This document shows, piece by piece, positions 6,543 to 9,540 of a stretch of 9,540 nt of DNA. This stretch comes from JAFGBH01 sp964430915. GTDB lineage: Bacteria > Desulfobacterota > Syntrophia > Syntrophales > UBA2210. The notes beneath the pieces are model-generated. The model did no database searches. It saw nothing but the letters and a program-made list of their open reading frames with translations, and was not told where the DNA came from. Within the stretch, counting starts at the first letter, position 1; the number at the start of each line of letters is the position of its first letter. A program made the position numbers and the translations under genes. Location of the stretch: the NCBI GenBank assembly GCA_964430915.1, contig CAYSHT010000084.1, positions 1-9,540 on the forward strand. The letters are read 5' to 3'.

Positions 6543-7007
6543 TTATAAGGCCGGAGCACCTTCAACCTTTCGCAACTGCCAGGTCCCATGAACGATGCTG
6601 CAGATCTCACCTGTTTCGTCCTTTAATTCGAGGTCCATCGAATAGTCTGCCTTTCCATTTTCCTCGGCCATGGTTCTGATCTCCTCAACCCTCTCGGGAC
6701 TGAGAGAAACCTCGAGTGTGACGGCCGACGCAGCCGGACGTCTGTAACGTATTGATACTTCCTTAACAATTGGAAAATATTTCGTAATATCAAAGGATGC
6801 CGCGAACATGACACCTCCTGAAAACTCGGCAAGGGAAAAGAGTGAACCGGCGTACATTGTACCGATATGGTTGAGATTCGGTTCCAGCGGCAACGACAGC
6901 TTCGTATAGCGGTCGCGCAACTCTACTACCTTGATTCCCATCTTTTCGATAATCTTCACGGCCGTTTCCAGATACCCTACGATGTCCTTATATTTCTCGT
7001 CAATCAT
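6543..7007 (-). CDS. Hotdog-fold thioesterase-like protein (YiiD_C/PaaI-like)
   Basis: A 154-residue single-domain hotdog protein. The central helix segment HIGTMYAGSLFSLAEFSG (47-64) is the family signature; the upstream EPNLNH fits the position of the usual active-site Asn/His region. Beta strands follow (VKEVSIRYRRPA, YSMDLELKDETGEICSIVHGTWQL). Relatives hydrolyse acyl-CoA or acyl-ACP thioesters, usually as dimers or tetramers; catalysis here is not proven. The ATG at 7007 has a strong GGGGGAT site seven bases upstream and follows the activator gene by 20 bases, so the two are surely cotranscribed. In context it may release a free acid from a CoA ester made or drained by the dehydratase/reductase, recycling CoA. 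Confidence 0.82.
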   Translation of the reverse strand: MIDEKYKDIVGYLETAVKIIEKMGIKVVELRDRYTKLSLPLEPNLNHIGTMYAGSLFSLAEFSGGVMFAASFDITKYFPIVKEVSIRYRRPAASAVTLEVSLSPERVEEIRTMAEENGKADYSMDLELKDETGEICSIVHGTWQLRKVEGAPAL

Positions 7008-7027
7008 ACATAATCCCCCGTTTGTGT

Positions 7028-7795
7028 TTATAATCTCGCCGCCATTACCGCGGCACCGATCGCACCATTTACCTGCGCAGTTTCAAGCACTTCGATTGAC
7101 ATTTTAAGCTTTTTCTCCAGCGCTTTCACAACTCCCATATTCTTTGCCACCCCGCCGGTCATCATAAGGGGCTCGCCAACGCCAATCCTCTTGGCCAGTG
7201 CAGAAATCCTGGACGCCACCGAGTCGTGAATACCCGCGATGATGTCCTCTCTCTTTTCCCCTTTCGATATAAGGGAAATGACCTCTGACTCGGCAAATAC
7301 CGTACAGATGCTGCTTATCTTTGAAGGTTTATCGGACTTCAGAGACTTTGCCCCGAAATCATTCAGCTCCACCTCGAGTGCCCGTGCCATGACCTCAAGA
7401 AACCTGCCCGTCCCGGCAGCACACTTGTCGTTCATGGCAAAATCCCTGACCCGGCCTTCCGAATCAACAACCATGGCCTTGCTGTCCTGGCCACCCACAT
7501 CAATAATCGACCGTACCTGAGGATTCAGAAAATGGGCGCCCGTTCCGTGACAGATGATTTCGGTTATCGCCTTGTCGGCGAATTTCACACTGTTTCTGCC
7601 GTACCCCGTGGAGACCACCCTTTCAATAGACTCGGCATTAATGCCGAGTTCTCCAATGAGCCCATCGAGGACCCTCCGCCCCGCCTGCTCGGCATTGTAT
7701 CCGGTAAAGTCCACCCTCGTACCCTTCACCTCTCCATCGACGATAATTGCCGCCTTTGCGGTTATGGAACCTATGTCAACCCCTGCCGTAATCAT
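7028..7795 (-). CDS. Activator ATPase of 2-hydroxyacyl-CoA dehydratase / benzoyl-CoA reductase type (HgdC/BcrD-like)
   Basis: A 255-residue member of the BadF/BadG/BcrA/BcrD ATPase family (ASKHA fold), the homodimeric iron-sulfur protein that uses ATP hydrolysis to push one low-potential electron into its partner enzyme. The phosphate-1 motif GVDIGS lies at residues 5-10; phosphate-2 DVGGQDSK and the MMTGGVAKN adenosine motif follow. The two cysteines that bridge a single 4Fe-4S cluster across the dimer are present in NDKCAAGTGRF (C125) and ISSICTVFAESE (C164). Length matches HgdC (about 260 residues) rather than the longer BcrA. The ATG at 7795 is preferred because AAGGTGAT precedes it; a GTG at 7801 would add two residues and match HgdC cysteine numbering. 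It follows its likely partner subunits in the same operon. Confidence 0.93.
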   Translation of the reverse strand: MITAGVDIGSITAKAAIIVDGEVKGTRVDFTGYNAEQAGRRVLDGLIGELGINAESIERVVSTGYGRNSVKFADKAITEIICHGTGAHFLNPQVRSIIDVGGQDSKAMVVDSEGRVRDFAMNDKCAAGTGRFLEVMARALEVELNDFGAKSLKSDKPSKISSICTVFAESEVISLISKGEKREDIIAGIHDSVASRISALAKRIGVGEPLMMTGGVAKNMGVVKALEKKLKMSIEVLETAQVNGAIGAAVMAARL

Positions 7796-7796
7796 A

Positions 7797-7804
7797 ATCA
7801 CCTT
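7797..7804 (-). promoter_or_regulatory. Ribosome binding site of the activator gene
   Basis: On the minus strand AAGGTGAT matches the anti-Shine-Dalgarno region and leaves five bases between AGG and the ATG at 7795. The alternative GTG at 7801 falls inside this element and has no site of its own, which is why the ATG was chosen. Confidence 0.5.
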
Positions 7805-7840
7805 GCCGTAAAAACAGTATCAGTTACAAGCGTGCCTCTC

Positions 7841-7856
7841 AGTGCCATTTGGCACT
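7841..7856. other. Intergenic hairpin between dehydratase subunit and activator genes
   Basis: AGTGCC (7841-7846) and GGCACT (7851-7856) form a perfect six-pair stem with a four-base loop, in the 75-base gap that is the longest inside the minus-strand operon. No T run follows on the minus strand, so it is not a terminator. A stem here could protect the upstream mRNA end or tune the ratio of activator to dehydratase. This is inference from position only. Confidence 0.4.
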
Positions 7857-7870
7857 TCTTCTCATTATCG

Positions 7871-9103
7871 CTATTTCTTCTGCCGTATCATCTCCATAAA
7901 TGCATCGATTCTCGTCTCTGTCTGACTCTCGGAAAAGCTCCGCTCGTCAACCATGTGAGACTCGATGATAAGGGAGGGTATCCCCTTCTCCCTCTGGACC
8001 GCTTTCTGAATATCATACTGCCCCAGTGAGTAGGGCTTGCAGCTCCGGTTTGAATGCATCACAAAACCGTCCACATCGTACTTGTCCACCATTTCGAGGA
8101 CAATTTTTATCATCTCGTCCACACCGATATTCAGATAAATTCTGGTATATCCTTCCGCCATTGAGTCAAGAAAATTATTTTCATCCATGTATTTCAACGA
8201 GCCGCACCAGGCCGAGGTATAGGTATCCGCAACGAGACAGGCATCGTGTGATGCGAATTTTTCGGAAAGCCACTTGATTCGATACCAGATCGGGAGGTTG
8301 TCCCAGAGGAGCCGGTACCGCTCATTCGGTATGGCACTTATCCCGTCGGCGACCCGCCCCCTCATCTCTTCCAGAAGATCCCTGTAAAAATCAATCGTTT
8401 CCTGAGTCCCCCGCAGCGTGACGATGAGGGCAAGAAAAAAGAAGGCATCAAAGCAGGTCATGGGAGAGGGCTTATTCATGGCCGTGTCAAGCACTTCTTG
8501 CCACAGCTGCTGCCCCTCTACTGAAAGGCGCCCCACCTCCTCCATCCTGTCGTGGTCAAACTTCTTTCCGCATATCCCTTCGAGAAAGTCTGTGTATTCA
8601 TCGATCTGTTTTCTCACATATCTTTTCGCCTCATCGGCATACTCGGTGTGACAGAAGGGTGTATCGAATATAAAAAGCGGAATATCGTAATAGCGTGCCT
8701 GAACCTCGTACCACTTCATAACGGTACCGCATATATTATTACAGCAGATCAGCATGTCAGGTTTCGGGAGTCCCCCTATGGGACCGCCATCAACGAGGGA
8801 ACAGCCGATATCCGATCTCGCATAGGAACAGATATCGCCGCTATAGCCCAACTCCTCTGCCTTTTCGCATAGTTCTCCCCCCATCTTCGAGGCACCTATC
8901 ATGGCTCCGTGATTCTCAGGATAAACCGGGATGACGTCCATGGCAATAAGGGGCTCCACCGGTCCGCCGCTGGTAATCCAGGCAACCTTTTTACCGGTAT
9001 CACCAGCAGTCTTGGCCTCTATATAGTAATTCGTCATGATATCTCTCATCTTCTTCGCCGATTTCATTTTTCTCTTTTCTTTTTCCTGAGCTTTACCAAC
9101 CAT
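7871..9103 (-). CDS. 2-hydroxyacyl-CoA dehydratase / benzoyl-CoA reductase subunit (HGD-D family, BcrB/HgdA-like)
   Basis: A complete 410-residue subunit of the 2-hydroxyglutaryl-CoA dehydratase D-component family. After a basic N-terminal stretch, KVAWITSGGPVEPLIAMDV (39-57) is the family's opening strand. Cysteine-rich segments follow: DICSYARSDIGC (C92, C101), LICCNNICGT (C120, C121, C125) and the C-terminal HSNRSCKPYS (C355), positions where family members ligate a 4Fe-4S cluster at the active site. The C-terminus (VDERSF, TETRIDAF) is also typical. These enzymes dehydrate 2-hydroxyacyl-CoA or reduce aromatic acyl-CoA after electron transfer from the activator. The ATG at 9103 has AAGGAG seven bases upstream and starts 14 bases after the preceding subunit gene. 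Gene order (C-like, B-like, activator) resembles bcrCBA/bzdNOP more than hgdCAB, but the substrate is unproven. Confidence 0.9.
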   Translation of the reverse strand: MVGKAQEKEKRKMKSAKKMRDIMTNYYIEAKTAGDTGKKVAWITSGGPVEPLIAMDVIPVYPENHGAMIGASKMGGELCEKAEELGYSGDICSYARSDIGCSLVDGGPIGGLPKPDMLICCNNICGTVMKWYEVQARYYDIPLFIFDTPFCHTEYADEAKRYVRKQIDEYTDFLEGICGKKFDHDRMEEVGRLSVEGQQLWQEVLDTAMNKPSPMTCFDAFFFLALIVTLRGTQETIDFYRDLLEEMRGRVADGISAIPNERYRLLWDNLPIWYRIKWLSEKFASHDACLVADTYTSAWCGSLKYMDENNFLDSMAEGYTRIYLNIGVDEMIKIVLEMVDKYDVDGFVMHSNRSCKPYSLGQYDIQKAVQREKGIPSLIIESHMVDERSFSESQTETRIDAFMEMIRQKK

Positions 9104-9117
9104 AAAGTCTCTCCTTA

Positions 9118-9540
9118 TTAGAGCATATGAATAAAGGTTTCGAATCTCGTCTTTAACTGTGCTTCCGATGGGAGTCTGTCTTCTACCTCGAGGAGCATAC
9201 TGGGAATATTCTCCCTGTCGAGAGATTCCTTCATATAAGGGTAATCGAAATCGTGAGGGTCGCAGAACTTGAGGAGGAAAAAGACGACACCACCGGCATC
9301 GTGTTCCTTCGCTATTCTTACTATATTATCTCCCCTCGCGGTATTTGACAGATGTTTGGCGGGACAGACCAGCCTCTCGGCATATCGTGCGGCAATAGCT
9401 TCCACGGGATCGCCACCCTCTTCAATGTTTCCTTCGAAATACCTGGAGCCCGTACAGAGATCATCCCAGACAACGACACCTCCCAAATCTTCGATTATGG
9501 TATAGACATCAGGATGATCGCAGACGCTTCCCGCTAGAAT
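9118..9540 (-). CDS. 2-hydroxyacyl-CoA dehydratase / benzoyl-CoA reductase subunit (BcrC/HgdB-like), C-terminal part
   Basis: The C-terminal 140 residues of the partner subunit; the gene continues beyond the right edge, since the frame stays open to the last base (it reads ILAGSVCDHPDVY at the edge). The segment VVVWDDLCTGSRYF, then KFCDPHDFDYPYMKESL and a closing EAQLKTRFETF are strongly characteristic of the HGD-D family, with the cysteines in DDLCTGS and KFCDPH at known cluster-environment positions. An internal TTG at 9486 should not be taken as a start. It would form a heterodimer with the 410-residue subunit encoded 14 bases downstream and receive electrons from the activator. Assignment to the BcrC/HgdB side rests on the KFCDPH-type motif and gene order. 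Confidence 0.88.
   Translation of the reverse strand: MLAGSVCDHPDVYTIIEDLGGVVVWDDLCTGSRYFEGNIEEGGDPVEAIAARYAERLVCPAKHLSNTARGDNIVRIAKEHDAGGVVFFLLKFCDPHDFDYPYMKESLDRENIPSMLLEVEDRLPSEAQLKTRFETFIHML

Noticed and set aside
7532..8029. A 165-codon plus-strand open frame across the activator and dehydratase genes
   Set aside because: It crosses the junction of two well-supported minus-strand genes and has no recognisable motif.
7028..9540. Double-cubane cluster protein (single-subunit relative of this enzyme family)
   Set aside because: Two different adjacent HGD-D subunits are present, which fits the heterodimeric dehydratase/reductase rather than the single-subunit double-cubane type.

Overview
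The window looks like chromosomal DNA from an anaerobic bacterium, most plausibly a Desulfobacterota/deltaproteobacterial type such as a sulfate reducer or syntroph. That placement is inferred from the gene content: an oxygen-sensitive 2-hydroxyacyl-CoA dehydratase / benzoyl-CoA reductase-type system with its ATP-dependent activator, plus a cobalamin-binding radical SAM enzyme. No phylogenetic marker other than a partial tRNA is present, so the taxonomy is tentative.

Layout. Positions 1-53 are the 3' part of a tRNA-Phe(GAA) gene, followed by a strong intrinsic terminator (65-95). About 320 bases without a gene follow; they hold two related GC-rich palindromes (241-260 and 308-327) and no convincing gene. 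A plus-strand, very tightly packed five-gene operon runs from 417 to 5879: GT4 glycosyltransferase, class I SAM methyltransferase, alpha/alpha-toroid protein with a QW-type repeat (prenyltransferase/squalene-cyclase-like fold), left-handed beta-helix acyltransferase, and B12-binding radical SAM protein. The first three genes overlap by 11-14 bases and the last two are spaced by 13-15 bases, so translational coupling and a common pathway are likely. The set suggests assembly and decoration (glycosyl, methyl and acyl groups plus a radical modification) of a glycoconjugate or glycolipid. The actual product cannot be read from the sequence, and I know of no characterised pathway with exactly this set.

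From the right edge, a minus-strand operon runs leftward to 5859: the C-terminal part of one dehydratase/reductase subunit (BcrC/HgdB-like), a complete second subunit (BcrB/HgdA-like), the ASKHA-family activator with its two cluster-binding cysteines, a hotdog-fold thioesterase-like protein and a small class I methyltransferase. The first three would form an ATP-driven low-potential electron-transfer system acting on a CoA thioester; the thioesterase could hydrolyse a related CoA ester. The substrate is unknown.

The two operons converge and their last genes overlap tail to tail by 21 bases, leaving no intergenic terminator; only a short T-less hairpin (5888-5902) lies at the junction.
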